DNA of 64,000 nucleotides from Podarcis raffonei. Its lineage: Eukaryota > Chordata > Lepidosauria > Squamata > Lacertidae. Position 1 is the first letter of the stretch. Each line of letters opens with the position of its first letter. The translations under genes and the position numbers were made by a program. Of this stretch, positions 1-10,122 are shown in pieces. The notes below the pieces were generated by a model, which searched no databases, was not told the DNA's origin, and saw nothing but the letters and a program-made list of their open reading frames with translations. The DNA lies in contig NC_070618.1 of NCBI RefSeq assembly GCF_027172205.1, positions 8,562,001-8,626,000 of the forward strand, read 5' to 3'.

Positions 1-80
1 TCTCCTCTATGCAGGGACCAGCTCTTGACAGATCGAACAATAAATATGTTACTTTGATAATGGTACAGTTGTTAGAGCAG

Positions 81-213
81 GGGTTCCCAAACTTGGGTCG
101 CTGGCTATTTTTTTGGACTACAACTCCCATCACCCCTAGCTAGGACCAGTAGGCAGAGATGATGGGAAATGTAGTCTAGAAACAGCTGGAGACCCAAGTT
201 TGGGAAACTCTGG
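81..213. repeat. Palindromic (foldback) MITE-like repeat
   Basis: The ends are inverted copies of each other (GTTCCCAAACTTGGGTC against GACCCAAGTTTGGGAAAC), and the middle holds the motif ACTACAACTCCCATCA and its partial complement. Several other copies lie in this window. The hairpin architecture suggests a non-autonomous DNA transposon; the family is not certain. Confidence 0.6.
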
Positions 214-216
214 ATT

Positions 217-701
217 AGAACATCCAAATAGGACTGGGAAGACCCCCTCAGCCATGAAAAGAGTTGAGTGACTGTGTAGGCTACTCAGCCTACTCTTCCC
301 TTCAGATTGTGCTGAGAATAAAAAGGGAAAAGAGAACCACTTACTGTGCTTTCAGCTCTATGGAGGAGAGATGGGATACAAATGTAAATAAATGCTTTAA
401 AACTCTTTAAGGTGCCACAAGTTTTGTGGCTGGTGCAACAGTGGATCGGGAGGGCTCAACTTGAAAAACAATATATTCCTAATAACAGGCATCGAATAAG
501 ATTTTGTTGGGAAAGAAAAAAAGTGAAGTCATTATTCATATACTTTGCCCAACATCATTAATATGTAGAAGTTACAGGTGGGGTTATAATGCGTGAGTTC
601 TGCTCTCTTCTCATTTTTGTTTTCTAGTGTTGCTGAAATATCTTGCAGGCCGGATATTGTAAAATGCATGTCCCAAGCAACAATTAAAATCACACTCAAC
701 T
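217..701. other. Intergenic, no gene seen
   Basis: I see no exon, RNA gene or clear repeat here. A short open frame begins at 593 and runs into the CR1 5' repeats; it resembles nothing I recognise and is not called. Confidence 0.5.
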
Positions 702-1166
702 CAGAGCTTGTAGGGCAGCGGCTGAAGAAGGAACAAAAAGGGTTTTCTTGTGTGAGTTTCTTGTGGCTGATTAGCTGCTTTCTCTGTGCAAAGGTCAGAG
801 GGGGCAGGGCTTCTGTTGAGGTAGGGGATTAGCTGTGGGAGGAGCTTGTCAGAGCTTGTAGGGCAGCGGCTGAAGAAGGAACAAAAAGGGTTTTCTTGTG
901 TGAGTTTCTTGTGGCTGATTAGCTGCTTTCTCTGTGCAAAGGTCAGAGGGGGCAGGGCTTCTGTTGAGGTAGGGGATTAGCTGTGGGAGGAGCTTGTCAG
1001 AGCTTGTAGGGCAGCGGCTGAAGAAGGAACAAAAAGGGTTTTCTTGTGTGAGTTTCTTGTGGCTGATTAGCTGCTTTCTCTGTGCAAAGGTCAGAGGGGG
1101 CAGGGCTTCTGTTGAGGTAGGGGATTAGCTGTGGGAGGAGCTTGTCAGAGCTTGTAGGGCAGCGGC
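702..1166 (+). repeat. Three identical 148-bp tandem repeats plus partial fourth, in the CR1 5' UTR
   Basis: Units start at 702, 850 and 998, and a partial unit of about 21 bp starts at 1146. By eye the three full units are identical. Each begins CAGAGCTTGTAGGGCAGCGG and ends GGGAGGAGCTTGT, and each holds AAGGTCA, a nuclear-receptor half-site sequence. The partial unit runs straight into the CR1 leader through a GC-rich inverted repeat (about 1161-1191). The position resembles the 5' promoter monomers of rodent L1 elements; a promoter role here is inference. Confidence 0.85.
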
Positions 1167-1335
1167 GCGCGCCTAGCGGCGCGCGCAGTTTGATCCATCT
1201 TTTAGATTTAGGGGAGCTAGTCTCAAACGTTTGTTGGGGGAGATATAGGTTTATTTGGGGGGATTTATTTGTCCTGTCTTCACGCTTTTTATGATGGAGG
1301 ACCGCTGTAGTCACCCCCAACGACACCTTCTCAAG

Positions 1336-2363
1336 ATGGAGGGTGAGGGAACAGCTGCAGTCGCCTGTGGTTCCTGCGCAATGTTTGCCATCTTCCCAAA
1401 GGTTGCAGGCAGCTTTACCTGCAGCAATTGCATGTTGATTGCCCTCTTAGAAGACAAAGTCCAGCAACTGGAGGAACGTGTAGCTACGCTCCAAAGAATT
1501 AGAGAGCTGGAGCTCTTCTTGGAAGCAACAGAGCACACCGTCTCACCAAGGAGGAGACAGGGGACTCCCCTGAGAAGGAGGCTAGTTCACCAACACAGGA
1601 GCCAGATATATGGAGAAACGTGACTCAAAGAAGTAGGAGGCCCAGGGTTCGCTCTGATTGTTTAGAAATACGCAATCGCTTTGAGGTCCTTTCCCCTAGC
1701 ATGGAAGACGAAGAGCAGACTCCATTTGAGGATCTCTCCCTCATTACAGTCGATCAGGTATATGAAGACGAGCAGCAAAGGCAGTCTTCAGGGAATGTGC
1801 AGGCGACCTTGGAACGGACAGCTCACGGAAGAACCCCGACCAGACCTAAGAGGAGGCGTGTAGTGGTGATAGGGGATTCCCTACTGAGGGGAACAGAAGC
1901 AGTGATCTGTGGGCCTGACAAGATGTCTCGGGAAGTGTGCTGTCTCCCCAGGGCTAAGATCCAAGATGTAACTGAACGACTGCAAGGAATCATAAAACCC
2001 ACTGACAAATACCCCTTCCTCTTGGTTCATGTGGGAACCAATGACACTGCAAGCAATAGCCTCCAGAAGATCAAAAGAGATTACGAGGCTCTGGGCAGGA
2101 AATTGAAGCAATTAAATGCACAAATTGTCATCTCATCTGTCCTCCCAGTTGAACGACGTGGCCCAGGGAGAGAGGGAAAAATAGTGGAAGTGAACAACTG
2201 GCTTCGCAAATGGTGTAAACAGGAACGGTTTGGATTCTTAGATCACGGAATGCAGTTTCTTGAAGATGGACTTCTGGCAAGCGATGGGCTGCACCTCACA
2301 ACGGTTGGTAGGAATGTTTTTGCAAAAAATCTCAGAAACCTCATCAGGAGGGCTTTAAACTGA
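1336..2363 (+). pseudogene. CR1 ORF1 protein, one frameshift
   Basis: The first part (ATG at 1336, open to the stop at 1621-1623) starts MEGEGTAAVACGSC and has paired cysteines (CGSC, then CSNC about 25 residues on) followed by a leucine-rich coiled coil (LLEDKVQQLEERVATLQ). The second part is in another frame, open from about 1527 to 2363. It holds the stretch RNRFEVLS and an SGNH/GDSL esterase-like domain with GDSLLRG (about 1872-1892), HVGTND and a C-terminal DGLHLT. Both frames look coding between about 1527 and 1623, which places one frameshift near 1530-1545. CR1 ORF1 proteins usually combine exactly these domains, so the single break is probably a mutation and not a programmed shift. 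Confidence 0.85.
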
Positions 2364-2368
2364 CTAAT

Positions 2369-5290
2369 GTGGGGGAGGGAGACAGTGCTCCTGAAGGTAG
2401 GAGTCTATCAATTGATGAAGATGATCATCCAAATGTCATAGACCGAATGGAGCAAACAGCACGCAGACCTAGTGGTGGGAGGAAAAAATCCTTAAATAAG
2501 AGACACGGGGGAATGATTAATGGACTTCAATGTCTGTACACTAATGCGCAAAGTATGGGAAATAAACAAGATGAGCTTGAGCTCTTGGTACAGCAAACTA
2601 AATATGACATAATAGGCATCACTGAAACCTGGTGGGATAAGTCCCACGATTGGAATGTAATAATGGAGGGATACAATCTATTTCAGAGAAACAGACCAGA
2701 CAAGAAAGGAGGAGGAGTGGCGTTATATGTCAGGGATGTGTATACCTGTGAAGAGATCCAAGATTTAGAACCTCAAAGCCAAAGTGAGAGCATTTGGGTC
2801 AAAATTAAGGGAGAGAAGAATAACAGTGACCTCATTGTGGGAGTTTACTATAGATCCTCAAGCCAAACGGAGGACATAGATGATGCCTTCCTGGAACAGA
2901 TGGCCAAGCATGCAAAAGGAAGGGAGATAGTAGTAATGGGGGACTTCAATTACCCGGATATTTGTTGGATGTCAAACTCAGCCAAGAGCATAAGGTCAAA
3001 CAGATTCCTCACTGGCCTTGCAGACAACTTCATTGTCCAGAAAGTGGGAGAAGCTACAAGAGGAACAGCCATTTTAGATCTGGTCCTAACCAATGTTGAT
3101 GACCTGGTTAGTGGGGTAGAAGTGGAAGGATCATTAGGCGCGAGTGATCATGCTCTTCTGAAGTTTACTATACAGCGGAAAGGAGCAGCCAAGCATACTA
3201 GGACTCAATTTCTCGACTTTAAGAAAGCCGACTTCATAAAACTTAGGGAAGTGCTGGGTGATATCCCATGGACAGTAATACTAAAAGGAAAGGGAGTTCA
3301 TGATGGCTGGGAGTTTGTTAAGAGGGAGATAGTAAAAGCACAACTTCAGGCAATACCAATGAGACGGAAACATGGAAGGTGCCTAAAGAAGCCAGGGTGG
3401 CTATCTAAAGAACTTTTAACTGAGTTAAGATTAAAAAAGGATGTGTACAAAAAATGGAAAAGGGGGGAAACCACCAAAGAGGAATTCAAACAAATAGCCA
3501 GCACGTGTAGACACAAAGTCAGAAAAGCTAAAGCACAGAATGAACTCAGGCTTGCTAGAGAGGTTAAAAGCAACAAAAAAGGCTTTTATGGGTATGTTCG
3601 TAGCAAAAGGAAGAACAAAGAAACAGTGGGGTCACTCAGAGGAGAAGATGGTGAAATGCAAACAGGGGACACAGAAAGGGCTGAACTCCTCAATGCCTTC
3701 TTTGCCTCAGTCTTCTCCGATAAAGAAAACAATGCCCGACCTGAAGAATTTGGAGCAAATGATTCAGCAGAGGAAACACAGCCCAGAATAACTAAGGAGA
3801 TAGTACAAGAATACTTGGCTAGTCTAGATGTATTCAAGTCTCCAGGGCCAGATGAACTGCATCCAAGAGTATTAAAAGAACTGGCAGATGTGATTTCAGA
3901 ACCACTGGCAGTCATCTTTGAGAATTCCTGGAGAACAGGCGAAGTCCCGGCAGACTGGAGGAGGGCAAATGTTGTCCCTATTTTCAAAAAGGGGAAAAGA
4001 GAGGACCCAAATAATTACCGCCCAGTCAGTCTGACATCAATACCAGGGAAGATTCTGGAGCAGATCATTAAGCAAACAGTCTGTGAGCACCTGGAAAGGA
4101 ATGCTGTGATCACCAATAGTCAGCATGGATTTCTGAAAAATAAGTCATGTCAGACTAACCTGATCTCGTTTTTTGACAGAATTACAAGCCTGGTAGATGA
4201 AGGGAACGCAGTGGATGTAGCCTACCTTGATTTCAGCAAGGCATTTGACAAGGTGCCCCATGATATTCTTGTAAAGAAGCTGGTAAAATGCGGTCTTGAC
4301 TATGCTACCACTCAGTGGATTTGTAACTGGCTGACTGACCGAACCCAAAGGGTGCTCATCAATGGTTCCTCTTCATCCTGGAGAAGAGTGACTAGTGGGG
4401 TGCCACAGGGTTCTGTCTTGGGCCCGGTCTTATTCAACATCTTTATCAACGACTTGGATGATGGACTCAAGGGCATCCTGATCAAATTTGCAGATGACAC
4501 CAAACTGGGAGGGGTGGCTAACACCCCAGAGGACAGGAACACACTTCAAAACGACCTTGACAGATTAGAGAACTGGGCCAAAACAAACAAGATGAATTTT
4601 AACAGGGAGAAATGTAAAGTATTGCACTTGGGCAAAAAAAATGAGAGGCACAAATACAAGATGGGTGACACCTGGCTTGAGAGCACTACATGTGAAAAGG
4701 ATCTAGGAGTCTTGGTTGACCACAAACTTGACATGAGCCAACAGTGTGACGCGGCAGCTAAAAAAGCCAATGCAATTCTGGGCTGCATCAATAGGAGTAT
4801 AGCATCTAGATCAAGGGAAGTAATAGTGCCACTGTATTCTGCTCTGGTCAGACCTCACCTGGAGTACTGTGTCCAGTTCTGGGCACCACAGTTCAAGAAG
4901 GACATTGACAAACTGAAACGTGTCCAGAGGAGGGCAACCAAAATGGTCAAAGGCCTGGAAACGATGCCTTATGAGGAACGGCTAAGGGAGCTGGGCATGT
5001 TTAGCCTGGAGAAGAGGAGGTTAAGGGGTGATATGATAGCCATGTTCAAATATATAAAAGGATGTCACATAGAGGAGGGAGAAAGGTTGTTTTCTGCTGC
5101 TCCAGAGAAGCGGACACGGAGCAATGGATCCAAACTACAAGAAAGAAGATTCCACCTAAACATTAGGAAGAACTTCCTGACAGTAAGAGCTGTTCGACAG
5201 TGGAATTTGCTGCCAAGGAGTGTGGTGGAGTCTCCTTCTTTGGAGGTCTTTAAGCAGAGGCTTGACAACCATATGTCAGGAGTGCTCTGA
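2369..5290 (+). CDS. CR1 ORF2: endonuclease and reverse transcriptase
   Basis: The open frame is 973 codons. The N-terminal endonuclease (about residues 54-265) shows N59 in LYTNAQS, E86 in ITETWW, GDFN at 191-194 and the catalytic SDH at 259-261. The reverse transcriptase (about 490-760) shows SPGPD at 491, DFSKAFD at 621, [11 protein letters not shown] at 676 and the active-site FADD at 707-710. The C-terminal region ends in [13 protein letters not shown], as in other CR1 elements. The frame opens with GTG at 2369 just after the ORF1 stop; the first ATG in frame is at 2447, so the true start is uncertain and reinitiation after ORF1 is possible. All key residues I can check are present, so the enzyme could be functional. 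Confidence 0.93.
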   Translation: MGEGDSAPEGRSLSIDEDDHPNVIDRMEQTARRPSGGRKKSLNKRHGGMINGLQCLYTNAQSMGNKQDELELLVQQTKYDIIGITETWWDKSHDWNVIMEGYNLFQRNRPDKKGGGVALYVRDVYTCEEIQDLEPQSQSESIWVKIKGEKNNSDLIVGVYYRSSSQTEDIDDAFLEQMAKHAKGREIVVMGDFNYPDICWMSNSAKSIRSNRFLTGLADNFIVQKVGEATRGTAILDLVLTNVDDLVSGVEVEGSLGASDHALLKFTIQRKGAAKHTRTQFLDFKKADFIKLREVLGDIPWTVILKGKGVHDGWEFVKREIVKAQLQAIPMRRKHGRCLKKPGWLSKELLTELRLKKDVYKKWKRGETTKEEFKQIASTCRHKVRKAKAQNELRLAREVKSNKKGFYGYVRSKRKNKETVGSLRGEDGEMQTGDTERAELLNAFFASVFSDKENNARPEEFGANDSAEETQPRITKEIVQEYLASLDVFKSPGPDELHPRVLKELADVISEPLAVIFENSWRTGEVPADWRRANVVPIFKKGKREDPNNYRPVSLTSIPGKILEQIIKQTVCEHLERNAVITNSQHGFLKNKSCQTNLISFFDRITSLVDEGNAVDVAYLDFSKAFDKVPHDILVKKLVKCGLDYATTQWICNWLTDRTQRVLINGSSSSWRRVTSGVPQGSVLGPVLFNIFINDLDDGLKGILIKFADDTKLGGVANTPEDRNTLQNDLDRLENWAKTNKMNFNREKCKVLHLGKKNERHKYKMGDTWLESTTCEKDLGVLVDHKLDMSQQCDAAAKKANAILGCINRSIASRSREVIVPLYSALVRPHLEYCVQFWAPQFKKDIDKLKRVQRRATKMVKGLETMPYEERLRELGMFSLEKRRLRGDMIAMFKYIKGCHIEEGERLFSAAPEKRTRSNGSKLQERRFHLNIRKNFLTVRAVRQWNLLPRSVVESPSLEVFKQRLDNHMSGVL

Positions 5291-5348
5291 TGGTGTTTCC
5301 TGCTTGGCAGGGGGTTGGACTCGATGGCCCTTGTGGTCTCTTCCAACT

Positions 5349-5385
5349 CTATGATTCTATGATTCTATGATTCTATGATTCTATG
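5349..5385 (+). repeat. CR1 3' octamer tail (ATTCTATG)n
   Basis: Four or more direct ATTCTATG units end the element. This short microsatellite is the characteristic CR1 terminus and the probable recognition signal for its reverse transcriptase. Confidence 0.9.
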
Positions 5386-5861
5386 AAAGCTCGTCTAAGA
5401 AGCTGCAGTCAAGGAAAAAGTGAGCGATGGTTACAGAACTTGGAGCAAGTAACCACAGAGGCCCTGGAATTTCTCTCTTACCTTTCACCTGATTGAAAAC
5501 CAGGGAGAGAAACTGCAAAGGAAGCAAAAAGAACAGGTGGGTTTTAATGTCTGCAACCTGTGCACTCAAACCTCAAATTACCAGCAATTACATACAGAAC
5601 AAATGCTCCCTGTGCACTGACTTTTAACTAACAAGGAGTTTTTCCACCTAATTAAAGGTTACTTTGTTCCAGCAAAGCAATGGCTTTGGCATTTTGTGTA
5701 TTGCGACTGCTGGCAACCCTGCATCTCCCTTGAATATCAGGGTATCGGAATGAGAACCAGGGTACACTGTCAGAATGCAATTCTACCTTTTGAATTCACA
5801 CACTGCCTCAGATACACCTACACCAGCTGAAATCAGGAGGTTTTTAATGTTTGATGCTTTA
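5386..5861. other. Intergenic, no gene seen
   Basis: Flank of the CR1 insertion. I see no exon, RNA gene or recognisable repeat. Confidence 0.5.
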
Positions 5862-5937
5862 TTGTGTTTTTAATATTCTGTTGGGGGCTGCCCAGAGTGG
5901 CTGGGGAAACCCAGTCAGATAGGGAGCATATAAACAA

Positions 5938-5982
<45 letters not shown>

Positions 5983-6052
5983 TTTATTACTTATACCCCG
6001 CTCATCTGGCTGGGTTTCTCCAACCACTCTGGGCGACTTACAGCATATATAT
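5862..6052. repeat. Two L2-like LINE 3' ends, tail to tail, joined by (AAT)n
   Basis: A plus-strand end (GCCCAGAGTGGCTGGGGAAA near 5890) and a minus-strand end (complement of the same motif near 6007-6035) meet at an AAT microsatellite at about 5938-5983. Both carry the short 3' consensus found at many other places in the window. These are 5'-truncated retrotransposon remnants with no coding capacity. Confidence 0.7.
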
Positions 6053-6059
6053 TATTACT

Positions 6060-6462
6060 ATTTATTATTTATTTATTGAATTTATATACCACCCTATACT
6101 CAGACCTCTCAGGGCGGCTCACAGAACAAAATCAGAACACAAAACCACAAAATATATAATCAAAATGAAAACAACAACCCAATAACCCATAATAAATATA
6201 ATAAAACATCACACATTAAAAACTTCACAATACAGGGTTGTTCTCAGGTGTCTTTTAAAAGTTATGCAGTTCTTCATCTCCTTGACATCTGAAGGGAGGG
6301 CGTTCCACAGGGAAGGTGCCACTACCGAGAAGGCCCTCTGCCTGGTTCCATGTAACTTCACACTTCGTAGTGAGGGAACCGCCAGAAGACCATCGAAGGT
6401 AGACCTCAGTGTCTGGGCTAAGTGATGGGGGTGGAGGTACCCTTCAGGTATACTGGGATGAG
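6060..6462 (-). mobile_element. L2-like LINE 3' fragment
   Basis: Read on the minus strand, the segment carries the end of a reverse-transcriptase ORF (motif like AFSVVAPTLW, blurred here) followed by a short 3' UTR that includes GAGCCGCCCTGAGAGG. It matches the better-preserved copy at 29479-29850. Confidence 0.65.
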
Positions 6463-6554
6463 GCTATTGTTTTTATTTTAGAAATTCTATACAATGAGAA
6501 TTGACAACTTTCATGGGACAGGATTTGGATTGCCTGACTTGCACCTTACTTTGA

Positions 6555-6598
<44 letters not shown>
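6555..6598. repeat. ATT microsatellite
   Basis: Uninterrupted ATT/TTA repeats, about 14 units. Open frames crossing it encode only homopolymer-like peptides and are not genes. Confidence 0.9.
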
Positions 6599-7089
6599 TT
6601 CTGCACAAGTATTACAAGGACATTGTCCTCTTTTGTATATGGCCACTACCCTGGCTCTCTCTCAGTGGCATCCTGGGCAGATATGGAAAGAAAGCGGAAA
6701 GTATCTCATTCCCTCCTCTACAAACACCAGCCTTCTAGCGCCAAGCTGTCCCACTTTCCCCCTAAAACTGCAGGTTTACAGAAGCCAGGTTTGCTGGACA
6801 CCAGGTGGCCTTCTGCGGGGAAGACCACTTTTCAATAGGGGTCGTCTCTTTCATTCCCATATTGTTTCCGTTGTACTCTTCTTCTTTCCTTCCGATAAAA
6901 CGGAATTTTTTCCAAAAAGAGAAGGGAGCTTTCTGCTCCTGCTCGGAGCGATTGGCTGAGAAAGTTGCTTCCCGTCGGAAAAGGAGTGCGCTCTGCACAT
7001 ACTCAGAAATCACACCCCCTTTAAGCCGTTTCCCCCCCCCCAAACAACAACGTTGCACTCTTAAAAGAGGATATGCACTCTGCATATGC

Positions 7090-7400
7090 GCAGAGGCAAA
7101 CTCCTCCAGGTGCCGGAATTTTCTCCCGGAAGGAACTGTGGCTCTGCAGAGTCTTCTTTTCACGCACCTTCCTCTGCCTGCACCATCCTGCACTGAAGGC
7201 GCATCTTCTAGATCTCCCCGCTGCAAAAAAAGAGAGAGAGAGAGAAGACACGCACGCGCTCTGCCGGCGCGCCCCTGTTTGTTTCGGTTGCCCGGGTAAC
7301 CAGCGACTCACGCGCTTCTAGCCCTCGCTCCCTCCGGGCCTTCTGCAATGGCCGCCATGCGCTCAGCCAGCCGCCAGAGGGCGCTCCGACTGCTATAAGT
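7090..7400. promoter_or_regulatory. Isolated CpG-rich patch with X-box-like and CTCF-like motifs
   Basis: GC- and CpG-rich against an AT-rich background, so it may be a promoter or insulator. At about 7287-7301 lies GTTGCCCGGGTAACC, a perfect inverted repeat fitting the RFX X-box (GTTGCC-spacer-GGTAAC). At 7369-7387 lies CCGCCAGAGGGCGCTCC, close to the CTCF core consensus. A short ATG frame begins at 7348 but stops after 14 codons, and I could not attach any recognised exon. ARL9 starts 11 kb away and has its own CpG promoter. Confidence 0.5.
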
Positions 7401-7639
7401 TCTCTGGTTGCCTTACACATAGAATCAGAAAAAGAGTTGGAAAGGGACCCTGACCATAGCTGTCAACTTACAGATTTGAAAATAAGGGACCAGCAGCCTC
7501 GAAAATAAGGGAGTTTGGCTTGCCTGATACAGAAATCCGGCACTGATGGAGCCAGGCTGCTTTGGCTGCGACTGACTGTGTTTTGCAGGGGGTTGGACTA
7601 TTTGATCCTAAGGGTCTACGACTCCCACCAAAGAAGAGG

Positions 7640-7929
7640 GGCAGACAAAACTGATGAACGAAGTCGAGATGGCAAAGCTTCCAGGCAGAATTAGAAACCA
7701 GGAAGAGGACCTCTTTAATAAAGAATGGGGAAAGTTTATAATTTAGTTGAAAAGCTATTGTAAAGAGTTACATACATTGGTAGGGTTGACAGAAAACTTA
7801 CAGTAAAAATTTGAACTATGGATGGACAAATGATTTATAAAAATAGAGTTATGAAAGGGATGCAGAGGGGGAAATCACTACATTAAGATGCTGCACTGGT
7901 TGGAGGGGATGCTAAGCAGCACGTCGGGG
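7640..7929. other. Intergenic, no gene seen
   Basis: I see no exon or RNA gene. Faint CR1-tail-like sequence (CAGGGGGTTGGACTA) lies just upstream near 7590. Confidence 0.4.
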
Positions 7930-8034
7930 CTGCCGTCGTCCTGGCGCTAAAGTGATGCTTCAGGTTAAGAACAGTTTCAGGTTAAGCACGGACCTCCGGA
8001 ACGAATTAAGTACTTAACCAGAGGTACCACTGTA
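7930..8034 (-). mobile_element. Partial Tigger-like MITE
   Basis: One terminus of the TA-flanked family seen complete at 23962-24204: it ends GGTACCACTGTA and holds the GTTAAGAACAGTTTCAGGTT repeats. The other terminus is absent, so this is a fragment. Confidence 0.7.
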
Positions 8035-8535
8035 TAGCTTTTGGGCTTTTTAAAATAAGAGATTTTTCTCCACCCCGTGGAGGCTTTCGATTCAGTTTCA
8101 ATGACCCCTACGCCTTCGATTTTGCTCCCAAGTTCTGGGAGGGAACAATTGGTATAATCCACAAAGGCAGCCTTTCCCAACTTGAGTGCCCACCAGCGTT
8201 GTCTCCGTCACGTGTCTCGTTAAAATAAATGCAAGCTGCTCAAGAACAGAAAAGGTGCTGGTGGGCTGCGCCCAAGGAGGCAGGAACCGGTTCAAATGAG
8301 TCAGGAGAGACGGGTGAATCAGCTGGCTAAGTAACGTTGCCATCTTTGTCCTGCAATGGTATCTTTATAAAGCCCTTCACATTTCCTATTTCATCTGCAA
8401 TTGTGTGCTGCTGCTATTACATGGCTTTGTGTTGAATATTATAAAGGGGTTGATGAATGTTTTCTGATCCTTCCTGAAAGTGGTGGGGGCACACTGGATG
8501 CTGAGTAAATGAGAGTGTATAAATAGGCCCCATAT

Positions 8536-8845
8536 GCACTATACATTTAAAGCACTTTCATACCACTTAAACTGCCACGGCTTCCCCTCCAAAGAGTTCT
8601 GGGAAGTACTGTGGGCTAAGTTGGCTGAGAGTTGCTAGGAGGCCCTGTTCCTCGCAAAGAGTTACAATTCCCAGTTTCCTAGGAAGAGAGATTGACTGCT
8701 AAACTGCTCCGGAAACTGTAGCTCTCTGAGGGGAATGGGAGTCTCCTAACAAACTCTCAGCACCCTTAACAACCCACACTGCCCAGGATTTTGTGGGGGA
8801 AGCCACAACAGTTTAAAGTGATAGGATATAGTACAGATGGGGTCA
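8536..8845. mobile_element. Palindromic non-autonomous DNA transposon
   Basis: The two ends are long inverted copies of each other (CACTTTCATACCACTTAAAC against GTTTAAAGTGATAGG), with inner arms CAAAGAGTTCTGGGAA and complements. The architecture fits a hAT-type MITE common in lizards; the family name is an inference. Confidence 0.6.
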
Positions 8846-9768
8846 TAGGGGACGAGAAATGATATTGGAGACAAGAACAATAAATGGTCTTTTGGTACCT
8901 TGAATGCTATGGAATTTATTGCGGCATAAGCTGTTGTGGAATGGAGTCTAGAACATCAGATGAATGAAATGTAATCCTAAATTGACAGGCATGTATACAC
9001 ACACATAGTTGTGAAGGGGTTGGGCAAAAAATAAGCAGGTCAGAGGGAAACAAAATGCAAAAAAAAGAGGTAGTGGTAATTACATAAAAATATATAATTG
9101 CAGTGGGGATTAATATGCTGACACAGCACTGATAAGATGATTAACACATTAAGTGATACAAATCTGTCATCTCCATTCCATCAAAAGCTGATGAAACTTG
9201 ACAGCAAACGCAGGTGATGAATGTTGACAGGATTGGAGTCAACAAGGAGGCAGAGAGAGACAAGAGGGAGGTATCAGCATGTTCAGGGTAACCTTGAAGT
9301 TTGCAGGAGCAGCAAACGTATTTTAATAAAACAAAAAAACACCTAAGGGTAGCGGTTAACCAAAAATACTGATTTAGGGTAGTTGCAGAATGTGCAGTAA
9401 CAGCTGGGAAAGGGAGAAATGGTGTGTGCATGTAGGAATGCTCTTGAGGAAATGGCCTGGAACCCTAAATAGGAGCACCTTGTAGGAGGGAGAGTATACT
9501 GTAACATTTTATTTGACAGTTCAACAACACCATCTAACTCAGGTGGCTGGGTGCCTATCAGTTTGGAAGCAAAATGGGGCTACCCAAAAATAAGGCAATG
9601 GCTTCTACATACTGCAGGGGACACCTTAGGCAAGTGGATGTACCTTTTAGTGAGTTCAAAGAATACAACACTGATCACCACCACTAAAAAAACCAACAAC
9701 CAAAAACCACCCTGTCTTACAGAGGCCTGTGAGCTCACAAACTTTTGATGGCAGTTATGTTTACAGAA
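8846..9768. other. Intergenic, no gene seen
   Basis: AT-rich sequence without a recognisable exon or RNA gene. Short open frames here have no conserved features. Confidence 0.5.
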
Positions 9769-10122
9769 GGGACGCGGGTGGCGCTGTGGGTTAAACCACA
9801 GAGCCTAGGACTTGCCAATCAGAAGGTTGGCGGTTCGAATCCCCGCGACAGGGCGAGCGCCCGTGGCTCAGTCCATGCTCCTGCCAACCTAGCAGTTTGA
9901 AAGCACGTCAAAGTGCAAGTAGATAAATAGGTACCGCTCCGGTGGGAAGGTAAACGGCGTTTCCGTGCGCTGCTCTTGTTCGCCAGAAGCGGCTTAGTCA
10001 TGCTGGCCACATGACCCGGAAGCTGTACGCCGGTTTCCTCGGCCAATAAAGCGAGATGAGCGCCGCAACCCCAGTCGGTCACGACTGGACCTAATTGTCA
10101 GGGGCCCCTTTACCTTTACCTA
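9769..10122 (+). mobile_element. Sauria SINE, full length
   Basis: Pol III box A (GGCGCTGTGGGTTAAACC) and box B (GGTTCGAATCC) lie in the tRNA-derived head; the body ends in a BovB-like tail and CCTTTACC repeats. It is flanked by a target-site duplication (TATGTTTACAGA-like) at 9757-9768 and about 10119-10131. The head is tRNA-derived but not a functional tRNA. Confidence 0.93.

Larger units (their letters stand above)
702..5385 (+). mobile_element. Near-full-length CR1 non-LTR retrotransposon (LINE)
   Basis: The order is tandem 5' repeats, GC-rich 5' leader, ORF1 (zinc-finger-like region, coiled coil, esterase-like domain), ORF2 (apurinic-type endonuclease plus reverse transcriptase), then a short 3' UTR ending in repeated ATTCTATG octamers. 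That tail and the two-ORF plan are diagnostic of the CR1 clade. Most genomic CR1 copies are heavily 5' truncated, so a copy reaching its 5' leader is uncommon. ORF2 has no stop over 973 codons; ORF1 is in two overlapping frames, so this copy has one visible coding defect. No obvious target-site duplication was seen, which is normal for CR1. A 5'-truncated copy of the same subfamily lies at 21828-22175, with long stretches of identical sequence, which implies recent activity. Confidence 0.95.

Noticed and set aside
702-1166. CRISPR or satellite array
   Set aside because: The repeats are contiguous without spacers, in a vertebrate genome, and lead directly into a CR1 leader.
1255-1335. Upstream start for CR1 ORF1 at 1255
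   Set aside because: The usual CR1 ORF1 start, MEGEGTAAV, is at 1336; the earlier codons lie in the leader.
5833-6079. Open frames with long isoleucine runs
   Set aside because: They are translations of the AAT microsatellite between two LINE ends.
6494-6838. Open frame with a tyrosine run
   Set aside because: It is a translation of the ATT microsatellite.
6762-7420. Several overlapping frames on both strands near 7 kb
   Set aside because: They overlap a CpG-rich patch, show no conserved motif or splice context, and contradict each other in strand.
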